This document shows, piece after piece, positions 15,663 through 30,600 of a DNA stretch of 41,498 nucleotides. Position 1 is the first letter of the stretch; each line of letters opens with the position of its first letter. The notes beneath the pieces were generated by a model. That model saw only the letters and a program-made list of their open reading frames with translations. It did not search any database and had not been told where the DNA came from. The DNA comes from a virus. The translations under genes and the position numbers were made by a program. Location of the stretch: the IMG/VR virus record IMGVR_UViG_3300017917_003629, positions 1-41,498 of that record; one strand, written 5' to 3'.

Positions 15663-18600
15663 ATGAGAATAAGAACACTAAATTTTTTACCTGAGATTTT
15701 TCAGACCCCAACAAACGCACAATTTCTAAATGCAACACTTGATCAACTAGTCAATGGTCCTGCAATAGAAAAAATCCAAGGATATATTGGTAGTAAAATT
15801 GGTTATGGAATTAATTCTAATGATTATTATGTTACAGAACCAACAAAAACAAGAGTAGATTATCAACTTGACCCAGGTGTGGTTTTTACAAAAAATGATG
15901 AATCTGTAGCAAAGGATTTTTTAAGTTATCCAGGCATATTAGATGCATTAAAATTACAAGGTGGAATTACTAATAACAATAATAATTTGTTTAGTGCTCC
16001 CTTCTATAGTTGGGATAGTTTTTGTAACTTAGATACACTTATTAATTTTAATGAATATTATTGGTTGCCTGAAGGTCCACCTGCAGTTATTGTTAATAGT
16101 GGTATTTTATATCCTGAAAACAATTATGTCGTTACTGATGATTTACAAGGTTATTCAATACAAATAGAAGGGGACAATCCTATTGATGATAGTAACCCTC
16201 CTTTAACTCTATTAAGAGGTGGCACCTATACTTTTCAGGTAAATCAACAAAATGGTTTTTGGATACAAGGTGAACCTGGAATAAGTGGCGCTAGTTTATT
16301 ACAACCTAATCTTAATGTAAGAGATATTCTAGGTGTTACAAACAATGGAGAAAATGTAGGTACGGTTACTTTTAATGTACCATTAAAAACAGCACAAGAT
16401 CAATATAACTTTGCTACATCATTAAATGTTGATTTAGTTTGTACTACACCATATGCTAATGTAAATGGTCAAACATTAAGTAGCATTGGTGGTAGTATTG
16501 ATGGAGTTACATCATTAAATGGTTTAAACATTTTATTTTATAATACAGGGTCGGGTACTGGCAGCAGTAATCTTTATACTATTACAACAAGTGGAAGTCT
16601 AAGCAATCCTACTATTAATTTAAGCGCAGGCGTAGCTATTCCAACTAATGTAAAACTAAATGTGCAATATGGCACCACTTACTTGGGCCGTAGTTTTTAC
16701 CGTAGTACATCTGGAGTAATAACAATTATTCCTTACCTCAGTGCAGAACTTGATACTCTATACTATCAAGACCAACAACAACCAAGTAAAGTTGGGGTTA
16801 TTAAATTAGTAGATAGTACTTCAACTTATAGAATTGATGTTGATACAGAAATATTAGGTAGAGCTAATTATACAAGTCCTAATGGAGTTGTTTTCACAAA
16901 TGGATTAAAAGTAATTTTTGATGGAAATATTTATCCATCAAGTTATGGTTCAGGGCAATATTATGTGCAAGGAGTTGGAACAGCTATTGAATTAGTTAAT
17001 ACAAATGAACTTGTAAATTTTGAAGCTTATACATCATTGGTTGCTAATCCATACGACATATTGCCATTTGATATAGGAAATTTTGATTATAATTTAAATG
17101 TTCCTTTAGAACAAGATTATATTACTATAGCAAGAAATAGCATTGATAATAATCCATGGAGCCGTAGTAATCGTTGGTTTCATATTGATGTAATTCGTAA
17201 TACTGCAACTTACAACAATGATCCTACGATTTTAACAACCTATGCAAGTTATGAGAACAAAGCTAAAAGACCTATTATTGAATTTTATCCCAATTTAAGA
17301 TTATTTGATACAGGAGTAGCCAGTAAAGGATTGGTAGATTTTGTAGATTCAAGAACAGGTGATGCATTAAGTTATGTTGCTGGACAATATAATTATTATC
17401 CTGATACAAATGTTTATACAGATTATACAGCAACTATCAATGGTGTAGTAGCAGGAACATCTACAACAATTACAGTTGCGAAAACCGATGTAACAGGTAC
17501 ATTTGCAGTTGGGCAATACATAAGTGACATTTATCAAACACCTACTATTAGTGTAATCCCAAATAATGCATATATTACTAGTATAACTGGCACAAGCACA
17601 TTAACCATTACAATTGCTTGGACAGGAAATAAAACATTTGCAACAACAAATGATGCACAACTTGTTGCTACCGTTGATCCTTTAAGCAATTATGAATTGT
17701 TTGACGGTGCTAAAATTGTTTTTGTTAATGATTCAAATTTAGAAACAAAAACAAAAATTTATGTAGTTAATTTTGAAACAGTTGATACTTCAATACCTCC
17801 TGTTATTACACTAACAGAAGCATTAGATGGACAAATTTTAGAGGATAATCAATTTCTAACCACAAGAGGTGCATTATATATTGGCAGAACATTTTATTTT
17901 AATGGTACGGATTATGATGTGGCACAGCAAAAAACTAGTGTAAATCAAGCACCATTGTTTGACGTATTTGATCAAAATGGAATAAGTTTTGGTAATAGTG
18001 AGTACTATAAAGGAACAAGTTTTGTAGGTAGCAAGCTTTTTAATTATGGAATTGATGTAGGGGTTGATGACCCAATATTGGGTTTTCCGTTAAGATATAG
18101 TTCAGTTGACAATGTAGGTGACATTAGTTTTGATGTTTCATTGAACACGGATACATTCGATTATGTTATTAACACAGATCCTATTACATTAAAAGTTAAT
18201 ACAGGTTATGTATTCAACTACACAACAAGAACAACTTATACTAGACAATTAGGTTGGCAAACAGCAGCAGGTGACAGTGTCCAATATCAAGTGTTCACAT
18301 TTGATTTTGATATTACTAATCCTACTATTACCTTTACCTGCGATGTACCTTTAAACAACTATACAGGTATTGAATTAAAAACTAAAGTAAATGGTGAAAA
18401 TGCAGCAGAATATGCTATTCAAGTTAATGATTTTTACTTAACTTGTTTAGGCCGTTACGCAGAACAGGGAGGTTTAGACTATTGGGTAACACTTTTAGTT
18501 AATAATATATTAACTGTAAATGAAGTAGAAACATTAATTTGTAGTAGTCCAGAAGCATTGAGTCCAAGTTGGAAAAACACACCTTTCCCAAGTGTTAAGG

Positions 18601-21600
18601 TATTTGTTAACAATGAATTTCAATTACCAACAAATTATACTGTTACAACCGATACAACATCAACAACGATTACACTTGTAGTTGATAGCCCTGTAAGTAC
18701 TAAAGTACAAGTTTTATTATTGAGTAATACAGTTAGTAGTAACGCATATTATACTATTCCAATTAATTTAAGTAATAACCCATTTAATACTGATATTTCT
18801 ACAGTTAACATTGGGGATATTCGTTCACAATATCAAAGTATATTTTATAATGCTCCTAATATTACAGGGCAAATGTTTGGATCAAATAATTTCCGTGATT
18901 TAGGAAATCTTGTACCTTATGGTACAAATATTATACAAAATAGTAGCTCATTAGTTGCACCTGCAAGTTTTTTACGATTACAAAATCATAATTTCTTTGA
19001 TGCACTTTTGTATAATAGCAGACAATACATTAATTTTAAAGCATTGTTAGTTGACACAGTTGCACAAATAACAATGAACCAAACATACACTCCTAGCACT
19101 GTATTAGATAATGCATTGGATGTAATAAACGGTAGCAAAACAGATACGCAATCATTTTATTGGAGTGATATGATTCCAAGTAAGGCTGCATATGTTACCA
19201 ATTCATATACTTTTAAGAATGCTTTTGACACAAGTATTTTCCCATTAACAAAAACTTATGATTATACCGTTGCAAATTATGACGGGATATTAATTTATGT
19301 TTATAGAACAATTACTGGTGTACTTGTAGAAAAACAATTAATTAAAGATATTGATTATACCGTTAGTACAAATACTCCTAGTGTAACTATTACATATAAT
19401 TTACTACAAAATGATATTGTTACGATTAAAGAATACAATCAGACATACGGATCATTTGTACCTAATACACCAACTAAGTTGGGATTGTATCCAAGTTTTG
19501 AACCAAGAATTATTTTAGACTCAAGTTATTCGACACCTACATATTTTATTGTTGGACATGATGGTTCATATAATAAACTGTATGGTACATATAATACAGT
19601 GTTGGGATCATTAGTAGATTTTCGTGACCAAGCTCTACTTGAATTTGAAAAGCGTGTTTATAATAACCTTAAATTAAGTACTGAGGTATTAATTCGTGAC
19701 TATGAAGTTTTGCCTGGGTTTTTTAGAGATACCATACTTAGTCAAGATGATTTCTTAGAAATTTATAGTGAAGCATTTTTAAATTGGGTAGGAACAAATA
19801 GATTAGACTACAAATCACAACTATATAATGCAAACAATGAATTTACATATAACTATTGGCAAAGTGGCAACAAATTAGATCAGGAACCTATTTTTCAAGG
19901 ATTTTGGAGAGGTGTTTATCAATATTTTTATGATACAAGCACACCAAACACTACACCATGGGAAATGGTTGGCTTAGTAGAAAAACCAACTTGGTGGGAG
20001 GCACGGTATGGTGCTGCACCATACACTAGTGATAATTATATTTTATGGAATGATTTGTCACAAGGCATTGTTTATAATGATGGAAGCCCATATGTAGTTC
20101 AGCAGGCAATCAGACCAAATTTATTAGACATATTACCTGTTGACAGTGCAGGCAATTTAGTAAGTCCATTAACTAGTGTTGTAGGAAATTATACTGACAC
20201 ACTTTTCCGTCGTGATTGGAAAGTAGGTGATATTGCTCCTGTAGAATATAGTTATAGAAAAAGTTCAACATGGCCTTTTGACTTAATTCGTATATTTGCA
20301 TTAACTAAACCAGCAGAATTTTTTAACTTAGGTATTGATTTAGACAATTACAAATATAGCAGTGAATTTAATCAATATCTTGTAAATGAAAGAAGCCATT
20401 TAGTTTTAAGTAATGTACAAATTTATGGAAATGGCACAGCTAAGACAAGTTACATAAATTGGATCGTTGACTATGAAAAACAAGTAGGCATTAATGCAAC
20501 TACAAACATAACTAATTTATTTAAAAATCTTGATGTTCGCTTAGTTTATAGAATGGCAGGTTTTAGTGATAAGACTTTCTTACAATTTTTTGTTGAAAAA
20601 GGCACTCCAAATAGTGTAAATGCATCATTATTGATTCCTGATGAAAGTTATTCACTTTTATTGTATGAAAATCAACCATTTAATAGAATTGTTTATAGTT
20701 CAATTATTGTACAGGTATTAAGCAATGGTTATGCAGTATATGGTAATTCACAAAATATTGCTTACTTTACTACATTAACTCCAATTAATAATGGTAATAA
20801 TGATAATATTACAGTAGAAGGAACAACTGTTACTGTTGCAAATAACTACAGCGATAATAAAACTATTGTTCCATATGGTACTATTTTTAAAAATATACAA
20901 AGTGTTGCACAGTTTATTGCAAGTTATGGCGCTTATTTACAATCACAAGGTTTATTATTTGATGAAATTGAAAATGGAATAGAAATAAATTTCAGACAAC
21001 TTACAGGTGAGTTTATATATTGGGCATTAACTGGTTGGGAGATAGGTAATATTGTTACTTTAAACCCTGCTGCAAATAAATTGTATTTTAATAAAGATAG
21101 TAACATTGTACAACCACTTACAATACAAAATAATAATTTTATATTAAATCAAAACTTATATCCAATACAATTGAACGATTTAAGTATTGAAAGATATCAA
21201 ACTGAATTTATTGCTAAACCATTAAATGGCGGGGATGCAATTAGTTACGCACAATTTAGTGTAAGTAATTTTGAACATGGTATTGTTTTTGATAATGTTA
21301 CATTATTCGATGACACAATTTATAATTTAGTAACAGGATTAAGACAAGACAGAATATTATTAAAAGGTGTTAAAACCGCAGAATGGAACGGTACTGTTAC
21401 TGCTAGTGGATTTATACTTAATCAAGATAATATAGTTGAGTGGGATAAGACTAAATCTTATACCAAAGGTGAAATTGTAAAGTATAAAAACAAATATTGG
21501 ATTGCTCTTAAAAAGCTAGAACCAAGCAATCGTTTTGAAGAATTAGGTTGGAAACAAACAGATTATAATGAAATACAAAAAGGATTGTTACCAAACAGCA

Positions 21601-24600
21601 GCACAAGAAGTTATGAATCTGCACTATATTATAATGTAAATCAGGCCAATTTAGAACAAGATAGTAATCTACTAGCATATAGTTTAATTGGCTATAGACC
21701 AAGAGATTACTTAGCTACTGTTGATCTAACTGATACTGCTCAAGTACAAGTTTATAAAAACTTTATACGCAATAAAGGAACTAGAATTGCAGTAGATACA
21801 TTCAGAGGCGCACAATTACCTCAAGGTGGAATCAAGTATGGTGTTTACGAAAATTGGGCTATTAAAGTAGCAGATTTTGGTGGCACACTAAATGATAACT
21901 TTTTTGAAGTAAGATTAAGTCAAAGCCAACTTACTGGTAACCCTAGTATTTTAAGTTTAACGAATGGAGTACCTACAATTGGTGCACAACAATATGTTCC
22001 AATTTACAAGTTGTATAATTATAATACTCCTGTTACAGATGTTAATGTATTGCCTACAATAGAAAGTTATACTCCTAGTGAAGTTTACCCAACTGCTGGA
22101 TTTGTAAACTTTAATGATGTTAGAATGTCTGCTTATTTTTATAATAACTTACCAAATGCAGTTAATAGTGAAGGGGTAGTTGTACCTATTACAGACTTTT
22201 ATGTTGGTGATTATGTTTGGATCGCTAATTTTAAGAGCAGTTGGCAAGTTTATAGCTGGCAACCATTTGGTCGTGTTATTTCAATGCGTGGTAATTTAAA
22301 TGGCACAACAACTGTAAGATTCAGTGACTTGCATAATTTGTCTAGACTTGATCCTATAAGTATATTAAATTTTGATAATGCTGCAAATGGTTATTACTTT
22401 GTAACAACTGTTGTAAATCCATATGAAGTTATCATTAATCTTACATTAGAAGTTAATAATAATGTATTAACAGGCCAAGGTATTGCACTTAAGTTTATCT
22501 CACAAAAAGTACAGAACCCTTCTGATATTATAAACTTAAACTTATTACAAAGTGAATTTATTAAAAATAAAGTTTGGGTAGAAACTGATACAGATGGTGG
22601 TTGGGCTGTTTATAGAAAATCTTTAAATTACTCACAAACAAATAGCTTATCTGAAAATAATACAGTAAATTACGGAAATAGTGTTGCTACAAATAGTGCA
22701 TTTGGTTATTTGGTAGGAGATTCAACTGACAATAGTGTTTACCGATATTTTACTAATTCTTATACAAATGACTTGGAATTAGTACAATTATTAACAGGGT
22801 CAACTGGTTTTGGTAAGAGTATAGCTTATCACAATAATTTTGTTGCAATAAGCGAAACCAGCAGTGCAAGTCCAAAAGTATATATCTATGTTACAAACAC
22901 AAATAGTGCAATCAATACTAATTTAATTGAAGTACAACAACTTAAAAATCCAGGCAGTTCAAGCAATTTTGGATCAAGTATAGACTTTAGCCGTGATGGT
23001 AACTACTTGTACGTTAGTGAAATATATAATAGTTCCATAACAAATGATAGAGTATATGTTTATGTAAAAGAAAACATACCTTTAGGTGCTGGATATTTTG
23101 TTCCTGGACAAGTTTATACTATTACTAGTGTAGGAACTACAGATTTTACAACTATCGGTGCTACAGAAAACTTAGTAGGAATTACATTTGTGGCAACAGG
23201 TATTGGCACAGGAACAGGCACTGCCAATCAGATTACTTATAGATTGAGTCCATACAATAGTGGTTATATTGCTGCACCAACGGCACAAATTGATTTTGGC
23301 TATAGTTTAGCGACCGATTATAATGGTGACACATTAATTGTAGGTGCACCAGGTTATGATTACGATATTAATACAAATAATACTGGTCGCAGCTATGTTT
23401 ATAATAGAACTATCCAACAATTTGAAGTTCAATATAATTCAGTATTGTTTGGTTATCAAACATTTAACTTAGGTTGGACTCCTAATCAAGTGACTACAAC
23501 AGTTGTAAGTACTAATTCAACCACAGATAAGATACTTTGTAATTATGTAGCGGGAATTATTGTGAATGCTACAGCGATAGAACCAGGAGTTGATTACAAA
23601 ATCTTAAGTGTTGGAAGTACATCATTTACTTCAATAGGTGCTAGCGCAAATACTGTTGGAACAACATTTACTGCAACAGGAGTGGGCACAGGAACAGGTA
23701 AAGTTTATAGACCGTTAACACCAGTTATATTTACAGGAAACCTACTTGATAGTTTAGTACAAGAATACAAAGTTTACTTTGTTGATACTTTGGAAGAAGT
23801 TACACCAGGTGTCTCCTTCACAATTAAAATAAAAGAAGATAGAAATAGTTCTACTATATTACCTATTGACACTGAAACTTTTGCAACTCCTCCAAATGTA
23901 TATTTTCAAACAAATGATTTACAGGTCAGCAAAAATGGTACTGTAGTGCAAAACAATAACTATGGTGTGGTTGGTAACATGTTTGTATACACCTCGCCAT
24001 TATTAGCTGGAGATTTAATTTCGGTAGGGGACAGTAAACTAAATCTTGTTCAAACATTAGAATCTTCAAACACACCTACGATTGGGGTAAGTTATGGATA
24101 TAGTGTTGATGTTACTAGATTTGGTAGTGAATTATTAATTGGCGCTCCATACGATTTAAACAATCAAACACAAGAAGGTGCTGTATATCGTTACACAAAT
24201 GGTGGTGGTAAATATGGACTTATAGTTGGTACAACTACAGTTAATGTCACCGCAGATCGCAAAATTTATCTTAATGGTTTTCAAGTTATAATTCCTTCAG
24301 GATCGAGTGCTAGTGATGTTGCAGGTATTATCAACAGTTACAATTTACCAAACATACAGGCTAGCTCAAGTAGCGGGATACTTATTATTGGTGTAATTGA
24401 TAGTAACCGTACTGTACCAAATGAGAAACTATTATTATCAGTTTACGATAATGCTACTACAACATTAAATGAACTTGGACTAGCAATTTACACAGAAACT
24501 CAAACAATATTATGTCCTCATCCATATGGTGCTACTCAGTTTGGTAGTGCTATTAAATTTAATGAATCAGATAGTGTTATTATTGGCGCACCAGTAGGAA

Positions 24601-27600
24601 CAAGATATTCATTTACTAGTTTTGATTTTACAGATGATGAAAGTTTTATCAACGATACAGTTTTTGATAATAATGCTACACAATTTGTTGATGAAAATGT
24701 TAATGCAGGTGCAGTTTACATGTTTGACTATTTACCTGCATATAATGAAAGTTTAAGTAATGTAGGAAACTTTGTTTACGCACAAAGCATTAATGATAAT
24801 ACACAGACATATGGCCCAAGTCCAAGATATGGTGCCAGCTTAGATTTTAACACAAACAATATAATTATTGGAAGTCCATACTATAGTGTTGGATCAGTAG
24901 ATGGTAAAATTAATATTTTTGAAAATAGTACAGGTCTAAAAGATTGGTCAATATACCGTAGTTCAAGTCAGGTAGTGGATATTAATCGCATACAAAATAT
25001 ACAAATCTATGACATTACTACAAACAATACATTAAGTAACTTAGATTATATTGATCCATTGCAAGGTAAGATTTTAGGTGCAGCAAGACAAAATTTAGAT
25101 TATATTAGTAATGTTGATCCAGCAAAATATAATAGTCCTGATAGTTCTATAACAGGTATGATTTGGGGACCTGAGAATGTTGGTCAACTATGGTTTAACA
25201 CTAATAATGTAAGATTTGTTAATTACCATCAAAACGATGTAAAATATAATAGTAAATACTGGGGTACAGTATTTCCTGGAAGTGATGTAGCAGTATATAG
25301 TTGGGTAGCTAGTCCCAATTCTCCTGATCAATATATTGGTCCAGGAACTGTATTTGATGTAACACAATTTGTTCAAGAGCCTGTTCTCAACGCTGCAAAT
25401 CAACTAAGTATAACTTATTACTTTTGGGTCCGTGATACTAATATTATTTTCAAACAAGCTAACAAAACATTAGCAGATTCAGTCGTTGCTAGTTATATAC
25501 AAAATCCAATTCAATCTGGAATAAGCTATTTTGAACCCTTGTTACCAAATACATTTGGGTTATACAATATTCAGCAATATTTAAATGGCACAGATAGTGT
25601 ACTACATGTTGGTTATACTACTGGCAGAAGTAGTGATGTGCCACATAGTGAATTCACATTGGTTAGAAGTAATTTTGCAGATGACTTTTTACCAGGTGTA
25701 CCTACAACTATCCCCGATAGTAATGTACCAATTTATAATCAAGAACCAACTGGGTTATATGCTAGACTATTAGCTAGTTTAAGTGGAACTGATACAGATG
25801 GTCAAGTTGTGCCTGATTTCTATTTACCCCCTGCTGTACAATCTGGTATACAAGTTAGACCAAGACAAAGCTTTTTCTTTGATAGATTGTTAGCGTTAAA
25901 AAATTATATTCAATATGCTAATACAGTTATGAAACAATTTCCTATTATGGAAATCAAACCTGATTTAAGTTTGTTATATAGGTCATTTAGTTTAGGAACA
26001 AGACTAGACACCACAATATCAGGACCTAATGCTGATTATTATGCAACATTAGTAAACAATTATTATGTCGAATGTATTGGTAGATATGCTGAACAATCAG
26101 GTCTTGATTATTGGGTAAATGTTTTAGTAGAGAATCTAGCCACACCACAAGAAGTTAGAGGATTAATTTGTAGTAGTCCTGAAGCTTTACAAGGTCGTAA
26201 AACTCCATTTGATGTAACAAATTATTGGACAACTATTAATTGGTGGGCACCTGGTTACGATAATAACACAAAAGCTGCACAACAAGTTAATTTTTATGCA
26301 GACTTATCAACATTAAATGTTCCTAGAGGTACTATTGTATTAGTTGGTCAAAATATTGGTAGCCAAGAATATTATATCTACGAACCTGATTTAGCTGTTG
26401 GAACAGAACTTACTACAACAGTAACAGGAGCAAATGCTACTCAATATGCGACATTGGTAAATGAAATTTATATAGGATGTTTGGGCCGTTACGCTGAACA
26501 GGCAGGACTTGATTATTGGGTAACTGTATTAGTAAATGGTCTTACCACACTTAATGAGGTAGAAGCTTATATTTGTAGTAGTCCTGAAGCATTAGACAAT
26601 ACATCTAATCCAAATTGGCGTAGAATTGGATTACAAAATGGTACTATTGAATTTAGTAATTATTTGTATGATTATCCTGCTGGTAAAATAGGGTATGGTG
26701 ATAATTTCTTTGATACTTACGATTTTGATCAATACCCAAGCTTAGAAACATATTATATTATCCGAGCACTTTGTGAACAAATTTACACTGAAGATTTATT
26801 AATTTTTAGAAATAAATCATTAATTTTGTTATTTGATTTTGTACAAAGTGAAACAATTCAATCACAAAACTATTTACCATGGTTGAATAAGACTAGCTTG
26901 GTTGATGTTAGTCATACAATCCGTGAACTATTACCATATGAAAATTATAAGACTGATAATCAAGCTTTCTTAGAAAGTTATATTACTGAAGTAAAACCAT
27001 ATCATGTTGTTATAAAAGATTTCTTATTGAAATATACTGGTAGTGAAGTTTATGAAGGTAATTTATCTGACTTTGATTTACCAAGTCAATATAGTATTAG
27101 TCAGGAACAATTTATTACTCCAATGTTGGTTTATACTGATCCAACAGAAAATAATCAATATTTACCAACATCTATAGTATGGGATACTATTCCATACAAA
27201 CAATGGTTCCAAAATAAAGGAGTAAGTTTACAAGCTATACAGCAATATCCAGCTACAGAACTAGACAGTTATATAGACCTTAGCAGCAACTATTTGTATG
27301 CAAAAAATGTTTATGGTTTTCCAATTAATGGTACAATACAAATTGGCAATGAATTAATTGGATATAATGCGATTGATCCATCTTCAAATAAAATCAGTCA
27401 ATTAGTTCGTGGACTTAATGGCACAGAAATTTCAACACACTTACCAGGTGACACAATCTTATTAAATATACCACCTGTTGTAGTACTTTATGGTGGTAGA
27501 GGATATGTAGAACCACCTAAGATTACAGTAACTTATGATACAACTACATATCCTGCTCCAAGACAATATATAGAACTTGAACCTGTCATGAATAATGATG

Positions 27601-30600
27601 AACTATTTTCTATTAATGTTATTAACGCAGGTCAAGGGTATATGGTAGCTCCTATTATAAATGTTGAGCCAAGTTATATTGCTAGTTTTTCATACACAGA
27701 TGTTAATGTAAACTTTAATGTTGTAAGAATATTTGCTCCCGAATTACAGACTGGTGATTTAATTCAGTATAAAGTTGGTACAGGTAACGGTATTGTTGGT
27801 TTAGAAAATAATCAATGGTATTATGTTGCTATACTTGCAACACAGCCTAGCGCAATCATAGCACTATATGCAACACTACAAGATGCAACGCTTGACACAC
27901 ACCGTATTGTATTTTATAGTGCAGGAGATAGTACTAATCAAACATTTAATCTTGGTGCTAGAGTTGTCCCAACATTAACCTCAAGCCCAACTAGAGAATT
28001 AAACACAACTTTACGATTTGATAGAACAAGTTATAGACCTCAAGTTACAGATTGGGAAGCAGGTGCGTTTTATGCAGGGGAAATTGCAAGTTCAACTGGA
28101 TTGGTTTCATACAGTAGTAGCAGCATAAAATTACAAAGTACATTACCACCAATCAATAATATATTAGCAAGTGCTACGGGTGAAGTATTAGTAATAAGTG
28201 ATGTAACTAATGATAGAATAATTACTTTCAGTGAGTTTCCAAGAAGGGTGGTAGGTACCACTAGTGGTAGTAACACTATTGTATTATTACCATATGATGA
28301 TGGTGGTGGATATAGTACTGCTTCTGGTTCAACATTTGGTATGACAATTGGTATGCCAATTATTTTCCAAGGACCATTACAAGGGGGCATTCAACCAAAT
28401 GTAACATATTATGTTGCAAGTATTGTAAGCAACACAACATTTACAATTAGTCAAAATCAATTTGGCCCAACATATGCATTAACAACTTCAACTATTCCTG
28501 TAGTTCCTGGTGCAAAGGCATATGCTGGTAAAATTACTGATACTGCAATATTAGATGTATATTATCCAAGAATACAACAAGTTACTACAGTTAATAATAA
28601 CCGTGTTTATAGTTTCCCAACTCCAGTTGGCACAGGTGGCACTAACTCATTATATTCTGGGGTATCATTATTGTTTACTGGTACTGAGTTTGGTAATATT
28701 ATTGCTAATGAAAATTATTATGTCAGTGCTGTACTGGATGATGAGTCATTTACAATAAGCCATCATGAAACTACAACAAGAACAACATTAAGTCAAACCA
28801 CTGTTACAGGTAATATTGTTACTGTTAATAGCACAACAGATTTTGTCTTTGGCGATTTAGTAGTGTTTACTGATTTTGTTGTTACAGCAGGCAATTTTGT
28901 GATAGGTGACACGTACACAATTGCAACATTAGGTAATACTGATTATACATTATTAGGCAGCGATGTAAATACTGTCGGTACTGAATTCATTGCTACAGCT
29001 ACAGGAACAGTAATAGCAGGATCATTTGTTCCAGGTTTATTATACACAATAGTTTCAGTAGGTTCTACTAACTTTACAGCTATAGGAGCTGTTAGTAACA
29101 CAGTTGGTGTGAAATTTATTGCTACAGGTGTTGGTTCAGGTACAGGAACTGCAAGTCAAGGAAATGGTACTGCAAATACAACAACATTCGGTGGACTGAC
29201 AAGTGGCACTTTCTATTATGTTAATCAAGTACTAAGCTCTACAACTCTTACAGTTGCAGCATCATTGGGCGGTAGCAATGTTACATTAAGTAATCAAATT
29301 GGTACAGGATATTTGTACAATCAGAATAATATTGACACACTAGTAAATGGTACAGGTAACATGACCATGATGGTTGCATTACCAATAAGTCCAGGCATAG
29401 TAAATGGTCAAGAATTCACAATTTACGAAACCACAAAACAATATCCAAACTTAACACCAACTAATACTGAATTATGGGGCAGAACAATTTTAGCTACTAT
29501 AGGTAGTCCAGATTCATCAGCTAATAAAATTGCATTAGCTAAACCAAGTGCAAGTGTTGATGCAACAGACTACATTTACTATAACATGCCTATTAGATTA
29601 ACATCATCGGCTATAGGTGGTTTGGTAACTGGTACTACATATTATGTTGTAGATTATAGCGGTAGAGTAGATCCACAGACGAGTTTAGTCACACCAAGTT
29701 TAACAGTTGATGTTACCGCAACAATTTCCCCAAGCACATTGTCATGTTTAACCGCAGAGAATTTATATGTTGGTATGCCAATTGTCTTTAGCGGCGAAGG
29801 TATGGGAGGGGTATTAATTGGCACAGAATATTTTGTCAAAACAATTAATTACACAGCAGGAAATAATAGCTTTACAATAAGTGAAACATTAGGTGGAGCT
29901 ACATTTACTGTGACAAACGATGTAACTGGTATTATGCGCGGTGTTGGTGATCAGTATATTAAATTATCAAGCACTGTATCAGGAACGCCTGTAGCATTAA
30001 CTCAAACTGTAGGAGAAGAAACTATTGCACAGGTGAGTGCAACTTTAACAAGTCCTACTATTAGTATTAGCTCAATATTAGGTGGTTACAAAGCTATTAT
30101 AACTGATAATGGTGCAGGATATACTGAAAGCAATTTATTAACAATAAGCGGTGCATCATTAGGTGGAGTAACTCCAGATAACGATTGCACACTTTATGTA
30201 TCGGCAGTTGATAGTTTTGGAGGAATTACAAATGTTATAGTAGCAGGAACTCCCAATACTATAAGTGATGCATATTATGTCAAAGTGATTGGTGCAAATC
30301 AATTAGCATTGTTTAGCGATCCGTTGTTACAATTACCAGTTAATGGTCAAACAATTGAAGTTGCAGGATCATTCACAATTGGAAAATTATACACAATTAC
30401 TTTCGTTGGTTCAACTAATTGGAACAGTATAGGTTATGTGGGTACTCCAACAGTTGGCGGACAATTTGTTGCATCTGGTATAGGAAGTGGAACTGGAACA
30501 GCATCTACAAGTGCTATTTCATATCAAGGAATTACAACCGAACCAATATCTTACATCAGTGATACTGGTGTTCTGCCACTACAAACAAATCAAATTAGAT

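Larger units (their letters stand above)
22678..24930 (+). other. FG-GAP (integrin-type) beta-propeller region of the giant protein
   Basis: Residues about 2340-3090 hold repeated blades with F/Y-G-x-S/A-hydrophobic starts and GAP/GSP ends: AFGYLVGDSTDNSVYRYF, FGKSIAYHNNFVAISE, FGSSIDFSRDGNYLYVSE, FGYSLATDYNGDTLIVGAPG, YGYSVDVTRFGSELLIGAP, FGSAIKFNESDSVIIGAP, YGASLDFNTNNIIIGSP. At least seven blades can be counted, in keeping with a seven-bladed propeller. Two YTIxSVG modules interrupt it. Confidence 0.7.
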
